Shown piece after piece: positions 33,286-42,332 of a stretch of 64,000 nt of DNA (its first letter is position 1; every line of letters starts with the position of its first letter). The stretch spans positions 124,001 through 188,000 of the forward strand of contig NZ_BNED01000005.1 in NCBI RefSeq assembly GCF_016755875.1, in the 5' to 3' direction. Source of the DNA: Streptomyces spororaveus (GTDB lineage: Bacteria; Actinomycetota; Actinomycetes; Streptomycetales; Streptomycetaceae). Position numbers and translations under genes: made by a program. Below the pieces are notes generated by a model that was given only the letters and a program-made list of their open reading frames with translations, was not told where the DNA came from and did no database searches.

Positions 33286-33587
33286 TTCCGCTCCTCGGCC
33301 ACCGGCCGGTCGTCGTGATCCGGCCGGTCCGGGCCGGGAGCGCGATTGGCCGGACATCGCCCTGGTCCGCCGCGCCCTGGGTTCCTACGATTCGGTCACC
33401 CGGTCTTCACCGACCGGGATTGTCAGGGACATGCCCAGATTCCCCTTCCTGGGCCTGCCCCGTTCCACCCTGCACACCGGTCTGTGACGACCCGGCCCCG
33501 CTCTGGCCGGCCGCACCCCCCACCCTCCGGCGCACAGGCATGCCCGCCCGCGCGCCGCCCGGTACCGAAGCAGTGGAATGGAGAACC
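33286..33587. other. Intergenic region upstream of the DUF4360 gene
   Basis: No gene is seen in these 302 bases. A hairpin (CCCGGTC-N6-GACCGGG) lies at 33399-33418. CTGGTC at 33362 and TACGAT at 33386-33391, 18 bases apart, could form a promoter with a leader of about 190 bases. This is weakly supported. Confidence 0.45.
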
Positions 33588-34238
33588 ATGTCCGGCGGAT
33601 TCCTCGTGAGCGGCGCGATCGGCGCCCTGCTCACCGCCACCCTCCCCACGCACACCACCCCCTCCACCATCGTGGACCCGCCGCCCGACCGCATCGTGAT
33701 CGAAGTCGCCACGGTCAACGGATCCGGGTGCCCCAAGGACACCGCGGAGGTCGCCGTGTCCCAGGACAACACCGCCTTCACCGTGACCTACAGCCAGTAC
33801 CTCGCCCAGGTCGGCGGCGGCGCCCCGCCCACCGCGGCGCGCAAGAACTGCCAGCTCAGCCTGATCGTGCACGTGCCCCAGGGCTTCACGTACGCGATCG
33901 CCAGCGCCGACTACCGCGGCTACGCCTCGCTCGCGCCGGGTGCGAAGGCCACCGAGAAGGCCTCGTACTACTTCCAGGGCTCACCGGACACCGCCGCCCG
34001 CACCCACAACTTCAGCGGGCCGCAGGAGGACAACTGGCAGGCCACCGACGTGACCGACTGGGCCCAGATGGTCTGGGCGCCGTGCGGCGTGCAGCGGAAC
34101 TTCAACATCAACACCGAGCTGCGCGTCACCAGAGGCACCTCGTCCCCCTCGTCGACCAGCTACATGACGATGGACTCCACCGACGGCAGCATCAACACCA
34201 TCTATCACCTCGCCTGGAAGGAGTGCCCCGGCAGGTGA
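33588..34238 (+). CDS. Secreted DUF4360 family protein
   Basis: The 216-residue protein has a short signal peptide (SGGFLVSGAIGALLTATLP) and the DUF4360 pattern: IVIEVATVNGSGCPKDTAEV near the start, paired Cys in ARKNCQLSL and the end, and aromatic strands such as FTYAIASADYRGYASL. The family is of unknown role and is common in secreted fractions of actinobacteria and fungi. The ATG follows a weak GGAGA. The 3' end overlaps the convergent LysR gene by 34 bases. Confidence 0.85.
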   Translation: MSGGFLVSGAIGALLTATLPTHTTPSTIVDPPPDRIVIEVATVNGSGCPKDTAEVAVSQDNTAFTVTYSQYLAQVGGGAPPTAARKNCQLSLIVHVPQGFTYAIASADYRGYASLAPGAKATEKASYYFQGSPDTAARTHNFSGPQEDNWQATDVTDWAQMVWAPCGVQRNFNINTELRVTRGTSSPSSTSYMTMDSTDGSINTIYHLAWKECPGR

Positions 34239-35173
34239 TCCACCCCGCTCCCGGCCGCCTCCCGCCGCGCGTGCCCGCGCGGCGGGGGGCGGTAGCCGCG
34301 GGTGCGCACCAGGCGGGCGGTGAGCTCGGTGAAGGCGCGCGCCGCGGCGCTCTCGTACGCGCTCTCCCGGCGCAGCAGGGTGACCGTCCGGGAAGGAAGG
34401 GCCGGGTCGAGCGGTACGGGGCGCAGGTACGGGTGGTCGTGGGTGACGGCGTCCGGCAGCACGGTGGCCAGCGTGGTGCGCCGGACGATCTCGGTGAGGG
34501 CGTGCACGGAGTTCGCCTCGACCGCGATGTGCGGCCGCACGCCATGCGCGGCGAGGTAGGCGTCGACGTGCTCGCGCGTGGCGAAGTCCCCGCTGAGCAG
34601 CGCCAGTCGGCGCGTGGCGAGGTCGCGTACGGGCAGTGGTCCGGGGTCCGCGTCGGCGGCGGTGACCAGGCCGAGGGTCTCCGTGAACAGCGGGGTCGCC
34701 GCGATCCCGGGCAGGTGGAGCCCCTCGAAGGCGAGTCCGAGCTCGTGCTCGTCGGCGAGCAGACCGGCTTCGATGCGGTCCTGGGGCATTTCCCTGATCT
34801 CCAGGGTGATGCCGGGGTGGGCGGTGTGGAGCCCGGCGACGAGCGGACCGACGAGGTACGCGGTGAAGGTGGGGGTCAGCGCGAGGCGCAGGTGGCCGCG
34901 GGACAGGTCGGCCAGGTCCAGTACGGCACGCTCGGCCGCGGCGAGGTCCCGTAGGGCGCCGCGCGCGTAGTGGACGTACGTCGCGCCGGCGTCGGTGAGC
35001 CGCACGGCGCGTCCGGTCCGGTCCAACAGCTGGACGCCGACGGTGCGTTCGAGCTGCTTCACCTGCTGGGACAGGGTGGGCTGGGAGATCCGCAGCTCTT
35101 CGGCGGCGCGGGTGAAGCTGCCGTGTTCGGCGACGGCGATCAGATAGCGCAGGTGACGCAGTTCCAGAGCCAT
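34205..35173 (-). CDS. cynR: LysR-family regulator, probable CynR-type activator of the cyanate genes
   Basis: The 322-residue protein starts ALELRHLRYLIAVAEHGSFTRAAEELRISQPTLSQQVKQLE, the LysR HTH, in the form typical of CynR. The effector domain contains LALTPTFTAYLVGPLVAGLH. It diverges from carbonic anhydrase and cyanase genes, the arrangement of the cyn regulon, so it probably senses cyanate. On the minus strand TATAGT at 35186-35181 lies 7 bases before ATG 35173, which indicates an almost leaderless message. The gene tail runs into the DUF4360 gene on the other strand. Confidence 0.88.
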   Translation of the reverse strand: MALELRHLRYLIAVAEHGSFTRAAEELRISQPTLSQQVKQLERTVGVQLLDRTGRAVRLTDAGATYVHYARGALRDLAAAERAVLDLADLSRGHLRLALTPTFTAYLVGPLVAGLHTAHPGITLEIREMPQDRIEAGLLADEHELGLAFEGLHLPGIAATPLFTETLGLVTAADADPGPLPVRDLATRRLALLSGDFATREHVDAYLAAHGVRPHIAVEANSVHALTEIVRRTTLATVLPDAVTHDHPYLRPVPLDPALPSRTVTLLRRESAYESAAARAFTELTARLVRTRGYRPPPRGHARREAAGSGVDHLPGHSFQAR

Positions 35174-35299
35174 GGAGACGACTATAGATGGCATCGATGA
35201 GAGGCATGGATATTGCGTCTTGGACACAATAGATGCAGGTCATGCATGGTGGAACACGTCAAGCCCCGCACGGGGCCCGTCCCACCGCAGGGAGTGACC

Positions 35300-35890
35300 A
35301 TGCAGACCGATCTCGCGGACGGCGTCGCGCGTTTCCAGCGCGAGGTGTTTCCGGCCAAGGCGGACCTCTTCGCCCACCTGGCCGAGGTGCACCGGCCGGC
35401 GACCCTGTTCATCGGATGCTCGGATGCCCGTGTGGTGCCGGAACTGATCACTCAGAGCGAGCCGGGCGAGTTGTTCGTCGTGCGCACGGCCGGAAATCTC
35501 GTACCCGCCCACGCCCCGGGCGCGGACGGGGTGGCGGCCAGCATCGAGTACGCGGTCGCCGTCCTCGGCGTCACCGCCGTCGTCGTGTGCGGGCACTCCG
35601 CCTGCGGGGCGATGACCGCGCTGGCCGAGGGCACCGACCTGAGCGCCGCCGCGTCCGTCGCGCGCTGGCTGGGGCACGCGGACGCCTCGGTGGCCCGTAC
35701 GGCGGGCACCGCGGGCCCCGACCGCCTGTCCGCCCTGATCCGCGAGAACGTGCGCGCCCAGCTCGCGAACCTGGCCACCCACCCGTCGGTGGCCCGCGCG
35801 CTGGCCGCCGGGACCCTCACGCTGCACGGCTGGGTCTACGACATCCGCTCCGGCCGCGTCACGGACACGGGCCCCGCCCCGGCCGTCTGA
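35300..35890 (+). CDS. cynT: Beta-carbonic anhydrase (CynT-type)
   Basis: The 196-residue zinc enzyme has Cys40-Ser-Asp42-x-Arg, His99 and Cys102 (CGHSACGAM), the complete beta-class site. It interconverts CO2 and bicarbonate. Next to cyanase its job is to keep bicarbonate, the co-substrate of cyanate breakdown, from draining away as CO2. GGGAG precedes the ATG. The following cyanase gene begins 53 bases after its stop, past a CCCTCTC-type repeat. Confidence 0.93.
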   Translation: MQTDLADGVARFQREVFPAKADLFAHLAEVHRPATLFIGCSDARVVPELITQSEPGELFVVRTAGNLVPAHAPGADGVAASIEYAVAVLGVTAVVVCGHSACGAMTALAEGTDLSAAASVARWLGHADASVARTAGTAGPDRLSALIRENVRAQLANLATHPSVARALAAGTLTLHGWVYDIRSGRVTDTGPAPAV

Positions 35891-35943
35891 CACCTGCCCT
35901 CTATCCCCCTCTCCCCTCTCCCCTCTCCCCGAAGGACACTTTG

Positions 35944-36414
35944 ATGCCGCACGCCCAGTTCGACCCCACCGCCCGCCAGGCCCTGGCCGTCACCGCCGTC
36001 GACGCGAAGACCCGCAAGGACCTCACCTGGCAGCAGCTCGCCGACGCCGCCGGCCTGTCGGTCGCCTTCGTCACCGCCGCCCTGCTGGGCCAGCACGCCC
36101 TGCCCGAGTCCGCCGCGAAGGCGGTCGCCGAGCTGCTCGGTCTGGACGAGGACGCGGTGCTGCTCCTGCAGACGATCCCGACCCGCGGGTCGATTCCCGG
36201 CGGCATCCCGACCGATCCGACGATCTACCGCTTCCACGAGATGCTCCAGGTCTACGGGACCACCTTGAAGGCCCTGGTCCACGAGCAGTTCGGGGACGGC
36301 ATCATCAGCGCGATCAACTTCAAGCTGGACGTGAGGAAGGTCGCCGACCCCGAGGGCGGCGAGCGCGCCGTCATCACCCTCGACGGCAAGTACCTCCCGA
36401 CGCGCCCCTTCTGA
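35944..36414 (+). CDS. cynS: Cyanate hydratase (cyanase)
   Basis: The 156-residue protein matches cyanase over its full length, with catalytic Arg96, Glu99 and Ser122 at the same numbers as the E. coli enzyme. It converts cyanate and bicarbonate to carbamate and CO2, so ammonia becomes available. The N-terminal 80 residues are the helical POU-like domain, the rest the dimer-swapped catalytic part. GAAGGA precedes the ATG. A terminator follows. Confidence 0.95.
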   Translation: MPHAQFDPTARQALAVTAVDAKTRKDLTWQQLADAAGLSVAFVTAALLGQHALPESAAKAVAELLGLDEDAVLLLQTIPTRGSIPGGIPTDPTIYRFHEMLQVYGTTLKALVHEQFGDGIISAINFKLDVRKVADPEGGERAVITLDGKYLPTRPF

Positions 36415-36438
36415 CCGCGAGGGCGGAACGGACACGCG

Positions 36439-36472
36439 CAGAGCCTCCGGCCCGGTCGGGCAGGAGGCTCTG
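36439..36472 (+). terminator. Terminator after the cyanase gene
   Basis: CAGAGCCTCC and its complement form a 10-bp outer stem. Inside, GCCCG and CGGGC form a further 5-bp stem with single-base bulges between. It begins 25 bases after the stop. Confidence 0.75.
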
Positions 36473-36629
36473 CGGCGTACGGTCCGGTGCCCACCCCGGC
36501 GGCCGGGGGGCCGCCGCGCGCCGGTGGAGGGGGCGGATCCGTGGAACCGTGGATCCGGGTGGAACAAGCCGGGGCCCCGTGGGCACTCGCGCAGGCGTCG
36601 GAGGCCCCGGCTCGCACAAGGGGAATGCG

Positions 36630-37040
36630 TCAGCTGCCGGCCGAGACGTTGCCCGACAGGACCGGGATGTTGTCCAGGATGTGCGAGAGCGGCTCGTCGC
36701 CCTTGGCCTGGGTGGAGTTCTCGGTGCACTGCTGGTTCTGCGGGTTGGACAGGACGTTGATGTCCTGGACACCGATGTTGCCGAGAGCCAGGATCGACTG
36801 GGCGTTGACCTTGACGGGCAGACCGATGCAGGGCTTGTTCAGCGTGCCCTGGACAACGCCGAGCTGCGGGCTCAGGTCACCGTGGGTCTTCTGGTTGCCG
36901 TAGATCTGCTGGGAGTTGTTGCCGTTGACGGTGTTGATCCCGTTGTCGTTGCCGATGGCCATGGCCGGGGCGGCGAGGGCCGCACCCGCGCCGACGATCG
37001 ACGCGGTGGCGGCGGCGGTGGCCATGAACTTCTTGATCAT
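36630..37040 (-). CDS. rdl: Rodlin (aerial hypha surface rodlet protein)
   Basis: The 136-residue secreted protein has a signal peptide (MIKKFMATAAATASIVG... PAMA) and the rodlin sequence pattern: GNDNGINTVNGNNSQQIYGN, LNKPCIGLPV, QDINVLSNPQNQQCTENSTQ and LSHILDNIPVLSGN. Rodlins organise chaplin fibrils into paired rodlets on aerial hyphae and spores. Two Cys are kept. Streptomyces genomes often have an rdlA-rdlB pair; only one copy is here. An AGGACC site precedes the ATG. Confidence 0.92.
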   Translation of the reverse strand: MIKKFMATAAATASIVGAGAALAAPAMAIGNDNGINTVNGNNSQQIYGNQKTHGDLSPQLGVVQGTLNKPCIGLPVKVNAQSILALGNIGVQDINVLSNPQNQQCTENSTQAKGDEPLSHILDNIPVLSGNVSAGS

Positions 37041-37133
37041 CAGTGGTCCTTCTGTCGCACGAGTGCACGGTGACAAGCACCTTGATCAACGCCCGGGGTG
37101 CCGACGGGTTGCGCCGCTTCACCCGAACGGCCG

Positions 37134-37880
37134 CTACCGGGTCTCACGCCCCCGGACCGCGACGCTCAGCTCGACGACGTAGTGCTCCTCCACCCATCCG
37201 TCGGGGAACCGGTCCATGAGGAGGGCCCGTTCGTCCTCCAGGAAGGCATCCGTGCCCGGCTCTCCGATCAGGAACAGCGAGTGGGTGGAGAGCTTGGCCA
37301 GATGGGTGCCGACGGGAACGCGGCGCGACCATGCCAGCCGGCGGTCGGTGAAGCGCAGCCCCTCCTGCGACAGGGCACGTTCGTTGATGTACCAGCCCGG
37401 GCCGAACCGCTCCTCGATCCGGTGCTGCTGGTCGGCGATCCAGCCGACCCCGGTGTCCGGGTCGTTCTGCCACACGGCCAGGGCGCCGCCGGGTCGCAGC
37501 ACGCGCAGGGCCTCCGGAACGGCGTGCGCCGGATCCGTCCAGTGCCAGGACTGCGCGTACGTCAGAAGGTCCAGGCAGCCGGACGCGAGCGGCAGCCGGT
37601 TGCCGTCCGCCCGGACCAGCGGCGTACCGGGGTTGCGGCGGCGGAACTCCTGCGCCATGCCCTCGCCCGGTTCCACCCCGACCACCAGGGCCCCGCGGGC
37701 CTCCAGGAGGGCGGTGGCGATTCCCGTTCCCGCCCCGACATCGGCGACCCGTGCCCCGGCCAGCGGAAAGCCGGCCATCTCCGCCAGCGTGTCGAAGAGC
37801 GCGGGCGGGTACGCGGGGCGGTGGGCGGCGTAGCGTGCGGCCGCGGAGCTGAAGGAACGAGCACGGGATTCGTTCGTCAT
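37134..37880 (-). CDS. SAM-dependent methyltransferase
   Basis: The 248-residue enzyme has ARVADVGAGTGIATALLEARG (motif I), VGVEPGEGM (acidic partner) and YAQSWHWTD, a set common in Methyltransf_11/25 proteins. The N-terminus ARSFSSAAARYAAHRPAYPPALFD is typical of this group. Substrate unknown. An in-frame ATG at 37889 adds three residues. It diverges across 49 bases from an ANL-type ligase, so shared regulation is possible. Confidence 0.88.
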   Translation of the reverse strand: MTNESRARSFSSAAARYAAHRPAYPPALFDTLAEMAGFPLAGARVADVGAGTGIATALLEARGALVVGVEPGEGMAQEFRRRNPGTPLVRADGNRLPLASGCLDLLTYAQSWHWTDPAHAVPEALRVLRPGGALAVWQNDPDTGVGWIADQQHRIEERFGPGWYINERALSQEGLRFTDRRLAWSRRVPVGTHLAKLSTHSLFLIGEPGTDAFLEDERALLMDRFPDGWVEEHYVVELSVAVRGRETR

Positions 37881-37929
37881 GGCGTCCATGATGCCGGTGT
37901 CCCGGAGCGGCGCGGAGAGGCAGTCCCCC

Positions 37930-39432
37930 ATGGTGGCCGCGCGGTATGTCACGTCGCTGGTAGAGGCGTTGGAGCGGTACGCGGAGCGGCCCGCGCTCGG
38001 CGTCGGGCCGGCGGTGCTGAGTTTCCAGGAGGTGCTCGACGGGGCCTCCCGGCTGGCCGGGGTGCTCTCCGGGGCGGGGATCGGGCGCGGCTCGGGCCTG
38101 GCCTGCGTCACGGGTTCGAACCGGCCGGAGGTGCTGCTGGTACGCATCGCCGCGCACCTGCTGGGCGCCCGGCTGACCCTGGTGCTCGCCGGACCCGCCC
38201 TGTACGCGCTGGACTTCGTCCTGCGGGACTGCCGGCCGGACCTGGTCGTGCACGATGTGCCGGTGCCCGAGTCCGGTGCGCCCCGGGTCGGTCTGGAGGA
38301 ACTGCTCCGGCGGGCCGCCCGGTGCGAGCCCGGCACGGTGTCGGTGCGGGCGTGCGAGGACGACGTGGCGCGGGTGACCTACACCGGCGGGACCACGGGG
38401 CTGCCCAAGGGGGTGGCTTCCACCTTCGGGGCGATGGCCGCGCGGAACACCGTACGGCCGGCCGGCTGGGCGGAGACGGTGTACCTGTCGGTGACGTCGC
38501 TGGCGCAGCGCTCCGGAGGGCGGTGCCTGGAGCAGTGGCGGGGCGGAGGCCGGGTGGAGATCCTCGAACCCTTCACACCCGCGGAGTTCGCGGCGGCCTG
38601 CCGGCGCCTGCGGCCGGTGGCCTCGTACCTGACGACCTCGATGGTGTACCGGCTCCTTGACGACCCGGCCACCGCCCATGGCGTACCGGGGCTGGAGGCG
38701 GTCTCCTACGGCGATTCGCCCGTCCACCCGGAGCGGCTGCGCGAGGCGGTGACCCGCTGGGGCGGCCGGTGGCGGCAGGGCTACGGCACGAACGAGGCGG
38801 CGGTGATCTGCCGGCTGTCCCCCGCCGACCACGATGCGGCGGTGGGCGGGCGGCCGGAGCTGCTGGCGTCGGTGGGGCGGCCCGTCGCCGGAGTGGAGGT
38901 GGAGGTGCGCGACGGGCGGGGCACGGCGGTCGCGGCCGGCCGTACGGGCGAGGTGTGGATGCGGTCGGGGGCGGTGATGACCGGATACTGGGGGCGGCCG
39001 GGGCTGACGGCCGGGGTACTGCGCGACGGATGGCTGCGGACCGGAGACCTCGGGCACTTCGGGACGGACGGCTACCTGTACCTGGACGACCGGGCCCACG
39101 ACGTGGTGATGGTGCACGGGGACAACGTGTACTGCGTGCCCGTCGAGGCCGCGCTGGCCCGGCATCCGGCCGTCGCCCAGGCCGTGGTGGTGGGGCGGCA
39201 CAGCGACCTCACCGGCGAGGAGGTGTGCGCCTTCCTGGTACCGGCGGCGGGGTACGCGCCCGGCGCCGGGCTCGCCGCCGAGGCCTGCGACCTGGTGGAG
39301 AAGGACCTGGCCCCGGCGCACCGGCCCACCGCGGTGTTCTGGGTACGGGCGGTCCCGCTGACCGCGCGGGGCAAGCCGGACAAGCGCCGGCTGCGGGAAC
39401 GGGCGGCGGGGGCCGCGGGCCGGCAGCCGTAG
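37930..39432 (+). CDS. ANL-superfamily acyl-CoA synthetase or adenylating enzyme
   Basis: The 500-residue protein has the P-loop YTGGTTGLPKG at 151-161, an aromatic-acid type YGTNEA motif, the hinge GWLRTGDLGHFG and the C-terminal catalytic Lys in GKPDKRRL. These mark an enzyme that adenylates a carboxylic acid, then usually transfers it to CoA or a carrier. The region 180-200 (TVYLSVTSLAQRSGG) departs from typical fatty-acyl ligases. No carrier-protein gene is nearby. GGAGAGG precedes ATG 37930; upstream in-frame ATGs at 37879 and 37888 overlap the methyltransferase. Confidence 0.87.
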   Translation: MVAARYVTSLVEALERYAERPALGVGPAVLSFQEVLDGASRLAGVLSGAGIGRGSGLACVTGSNRPEVLLVRIAAHLLGARLTLVLAGPALYALDFVLRDCRPDLVVHDVPVPESGAPRVGLEELLRRAARCEPGTVSVRACEDDVARVTYTGGTTGLPKGVASTFGAMAARNTVRPAGWAETVYLSVTSLAQRSGGRCLEQWRGGGRVEILEPFTPAEFAAACRRLRPVASYLTTSMVYRLLDDPATAHGVPGLEAVSYGDSPVHPERLREAVTRWGGRWRQGYGTNEAAVICRLSPADHDAAVGGRPELLASVGRPVAGVEVEVRDGRGTAVAAGRTGEVWMRSGAVMTGYWGRPGLTAGVLRDGWLRTGDLGHFGTDGYLYLDDRAHDVVMVHGDNVYCVPVEAALARHPAVAQAVVVGRHSDLTGEEVCAFLVPAAGYAPGAGLAAEACDLVEKDLAPAHRPTAVFWVRAVPLTARGKPDKRRLRERAAGAAGRQP

Positions 39433-39466
39433 GCGGGGCCTGGCGGCCGGGGACCCCGCGGGTCGG

Positions 39467-40627
39467 TCAGGGACGGGCGGCGGCGTAGGTCCAGAACTCC
39501 CGCATCACCGCGGGGGCGGCCGGCCCGCCCAGCTCTCGCTGGGTCAGCAGCAGGGTGATCGTCCCGGTGGCGGGGACGATGTGGGCGGCGGTGCCGGTGC
39601 CGCCGATCCAGCCGTACCGGCCCGGTACGTTCCACGGGTCGAGGCGGGCCACGTCGACCGAGCCGCCGAAGCCCCAGCCCTGACCCTCGAGGAACAGCGT
39701 GCCCGCGGCGCGCTGGGGAGCGGTGAGGTGATCGGTGGTCATCTGCCGCACCGAGTCCGCCGACAGCAGCCGCCGGCCGCCGCTCCCGTACGAGCCGCCG
39801 GCGATCAGCATCCGGCCGAAGGCGTACAGGTCGTCGACGGTGGACACCAGGCCTCCGGCGCCGGACGGGAAGGCGGGCGGAGTGCTCCACTCGCCGTCGG
39901 GCGCGTCGACGAGCTCCAGTGCTCCGCCGTCGGGGGCGGCCCGGTAGTAGCTGGTGAACCGGTGGAGCTGCTCCGTCGGTACGGCGAACGCGGTGTCCCG
40001 CATGCCGAGCGGCTCGAAGACGCGCTCGGCGAGCACGTCCTGGAAGGGCTGTCCGGTCGCCCGGGCGATGAGCACCCCGAGGATGTCGGAGCAGGTGTTG
40101 TAGAGCCACGCCTCGCCGGGCTGGTGCAGGAGCGGGATCCGCCCCAGGGCCGCCGTCCACGCGTCCGGCTCCGCCACCTCCTGCGGCCTGGGCGGGCCCT
40201 GCTTCAGCGCGCCGAACAGCGGGGCCACGGCGGGCAGCGAGAAGTCGGCGGGGAAGCCGTACCCGGCGCGGAAGGTGAGGAGGTCGGCGACGGTGATGGG
40301 ACGGTCGGCGGGCACCACGTCGTCGAGCGGTGCGGACGGGGTACGGACCACCGTCGGCGCCGCGAGCTCCGGCAGCCAGCGGGCCACGGGGAGGTCGAGG
40401 GCCAGCAGTCCGTCCTCGACCAGCATCATGGTGGCGGCGGCGGTCACGGGCTTGGTGACGGAGGCGATCCGGAAGAGGGAGTCGCGGGCCATGGGTGCGG
40501 TGCCGGCCGTGTCGAGGGAGCCGACGGCCGCGACCTCGACGTCCTCGCCGCGGGCCACCAGGGCCACCGCCCCGGGCAGTGATCCGTCACCGACGTGGGT
40601 CTGCAGAAGACTGCGCAGGTCGCTCAT
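39467..40627 (-). CDS. Serine hydrolase of the beta-lactamase/EstB type
   Basis: The 386-residue protein has an intact Ser56-Val-Thr-Lys59 motif (RIASVTKP), then the Tyr of WLYNTCSD and a C-terminal GGTGTAAHIVP block in place of KTG. This is the class C beta-lactamase-like esterase and DD-peptidase group; members often hydrolyse esters. No signal peptide is apparent, so it may act inside. GAAGGTGG precedes the ATG. Three tandem 14-base repeats lie 54-109 bases upstream. Confidence 0.87.
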   Translation of the reverse strand: MSDLRSLLQTHVGDGSLPGAVALVARGEDVEVAAVGSLDTAGTAPMARDSLFRIASVTKPVTAAATMMLVEDGLLALDLPVARWLPELAAPTVVRTPSAPLDDVVPADRPITVADLLTFRAGYGFPADFSLPAVAPLFGALKQGPPRPQEVAEPDAWTAALGRIPLLHQPGEAWLYNTCSDILGVLIARATGQPFQDVLAERVFEPLGMRDTAFAVPTEQLHRFTSYYRAAPDGGALELVDAPDGEWSTPPAFPSGAGGLVSTVDDLYAFGRMLIAGGSYGSGGRRLLSADSVRQMTTDHLTAPQRAAGTLFLEGQGWGFGGSVDVARLDPWNVPGRYGWIGGTGTAAHIVPATGTITLLLTQRELGGPAAPAVMREFWTYAAARP

Positions 40628-40680
40628 GGTCCACCTTCTCGTACGTGCGGATGCCCGTAGGGAAGGCTGCCGTCCGGCGC

Positions 40681-40736
40681 CGCGATCGCCGGTCCGACAC
40701 GACCGGTGCGACACGACAGGTCCGACATGACCGGTG
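40681..40736. repeat. Tandem 14-base repeats upstream of the esterase gene
   Basis: Units CGACACGACCGGTG, CGACACGACAGGTC and CGACATGACCGGTG follow one another at 40695-40736, with a degenerate copy at 40681-40694. The 14-base period and the position in the promoter region suggest clustered binding sites. Confidence 0.7.
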
Positions 40737-40761
40737 CGGCGAGACCCGGAAGGGGCCCTCC

Positions 40762-40944
40762 TCAGGCGGCCGGGACCACCGACGCGCGTATCGCGGAGGC
40801 CCACTCCCCCAGCAGGGTGGCGTGGCGGATCCGCTCCGCGTCGGAGAGGCGGCCCTCGGCGCGTGCGAAGAGGCGGCGGATGTCGGCGTTGATGTCGGCG
40901 AGGGATCGTTCGGGTACGGGGTGATCGTCAGGGGTCGGGCTCAC
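40762..40944 (-). CDS. Small hypothetical protein (60 residues)
   Basis: The frame from GTG 40944 encodes a 60-residue helical protein: SLADINADIRRLFARAEGRLSDAERIRHATLLGEWASAIRAS. TACTCT on the minus strand (40957-40952) lies 7 bases before the GTG, so a near-leaderless start is likely. A longer open frame upstream is not coding-like. It resembles nothing I can name; the charged helices suggest a DNA- or protein-binding adaptor. Confidence 0.55.
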   Translation of the reverse strand: MSPTPDDHPVPERSLADINADIRRLFARAEGRLSDAERIRHATLLGEWASAIRASVVPAA

Positions 40945-41024
40945 GTGATCAAGAGTAGGGGGCACCTCTGACAGCGGTGGACCATGTCCGTCATGCGGAC
41001 GCCCTGAAGCGCGGCCCTTCCCGT

Positions 41025-42332
41025 TCAATCCGCGAGCCTGGCGGCCCGGAGCCGGAGGTAGCGGCGCTCCGGAACGCTGAGCGTGAGGCCGGCGGCCTTC
41101 GCGTAGGCGGCCCGCGCCGCCGCCCGGTCGCCCGCCATCTCGAGCAGGTGGGCCCGTACGGCTTCGAGGCGGTGGTGGCCGGCCATGCGCGCGTCCCCGT
41201 CCAGGTCCGCGAGCAGGGCCAGGGCCCGCCGCGGCCCGTGCACCATGGCCACCGCGACCGCGTGGCCCAGGCGCTCGACGGGGCCGGGGACCAGGCGGAT
41301 CAGCAGCTCGTACAGGGCGAGGATCTCCGCCCAGTCGGTGTCCGCGTCGCTCGCCGCCTCGTCGTGCACGGCCGCGATGGCGGCACGCAGCTGGTACGGG
41401 CCGAGCGGCGCGCGGGTGAGGGCGTCGCTGACCAGGGCGACCCCTTCGGTGACGGCGGCGCGGTCCCAGCGCGTGCGGTCCTGCTCGGCGAGGGGGATCA
41501 GGTCGCCGTCGGGTGTGGTGCGGGCGGCCCGGCGGGCGTCGGTGAGCAGCATCAGGGCCAGCAGGCCGGCCACCTCGCCGTCGGCCGGGAGCCGCGCGTG
41601 GACGGCGCGGGTGAGGCGGATCGCCTCGGCGGCGAGGTCGGCGCGCTGCAGGTCGTGGCCCGAGGTGGCGGTGTAGCCCTCGTTGAAGATCAGGTAGAGC
41701 ACGTGGAGCACGTCGGCCAGCCGTTCGGCGCTGCCCTCGCTCCCGGCGCTCCCGGCGCTCCCCTCCGGGCCGTCCGGCCGGATGCCGAAGGGGGCCCCTG
41801 AGGCCTTGATGCGTCGCTTCGCCCTGCTGATCCGCTGCGCCATCGTGGCCTCGGGCACCAGCAGCGCGCGGGCGATCTCCGCGGTGCTGAGGCCGCCCAC
41901 CGCGCGCAGGGTGAGGGCGATCCGGCCGGCGGGAGGAAGTTCGGCGTGGCAGCACAGGAAGAGCAGGGCCAGGGTGTCGTCCTCGGCGGGAGCCCGGCTC
42001 TCCCCCGGGGGCGGCCCCACGAACTCGTCGCGCGGGGTCAGCGCGGCGGCCGTCTCCTCGCGCCGCCTGCGCGCGTCCTCACTGCGCAGCTGGTCGGTGA
42101 GCCGACGGGAGGCGACGCGGATCAGCCAGCCGCGCGGATTGGCCGGGCGGCCCTCCCCGGGCCACTGCCGGGCGGCGGCAATCAGGGCCTCCTGTACGGC
42201 GTCCTCGGCCGCGTCGAAGTGCCCGTAGCGGCGGACGAGCGCGCCGAGGACCTGCGGCGCCAGTCGGCGCAGCAGGTCCTCGCTCGCGGGGGTGGGGCCG
42301 GGATCGGGGCCGGGCCCGGAATCGGTCAGCAC
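41025..42332 (-). CDS. ECF42-type sigma factor with C-terminal TPR-like extension
   Basis: The 435-residue protein has ECF sigma region 2 (YGHFDAAEDAVQEALIAAARQWP) and region 4 (TLRAVGGLSTAEIARALLVPEATMAQRISRAKRRI), then a helical extension of over 200 residues (VLHVLYLIFNEGYTATSG...). That is the layout of the ECF42 group, called SigJ-like or DUF6596 elsewhere. The extension is needed for activity in studied members. GTG at 42332 overlaps the stop of the preceding YCII gene. No anti-sigma gene is present, as expected for the group. Confidence 0.9.
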   Translation of the reverse strand: MLTDSGPGPDPGPTPASEDLLRRLAPQVLGALVRRYGHFDAAEDAVQEALIAAARQWPGEGRPANPRGWLIRVASRRLTDQLRSEDARRRREETAAALTPRDEFVGPPPGESRAPAEDDTLALLFLCCHAELPPAGRIALTLRAVGGLSTAEIARALLVPEATMAQRISRAKRRIKASGAPFGIRPDGPEGSAGSAGSEGSAERLADVLHVLYLIFNEGYTATSGHDLQRADLAAEAIRLTRAVHARLPADGEVAGLLALMLLTDARRAARTTPDGDLIPLAEQDRTRWDRAAVTEGVALVSDALTRAPLGPYQLRAAIAAVHDEAASDADTDWAEILALYELLIRLVPGPVERLGHAVAVAMVHGPRRALALLADLDGDARMAGHHRLEAVRAHLLEMAGDRAAARAAYAKAAGLTLSVPERRYLRLRAARLAD

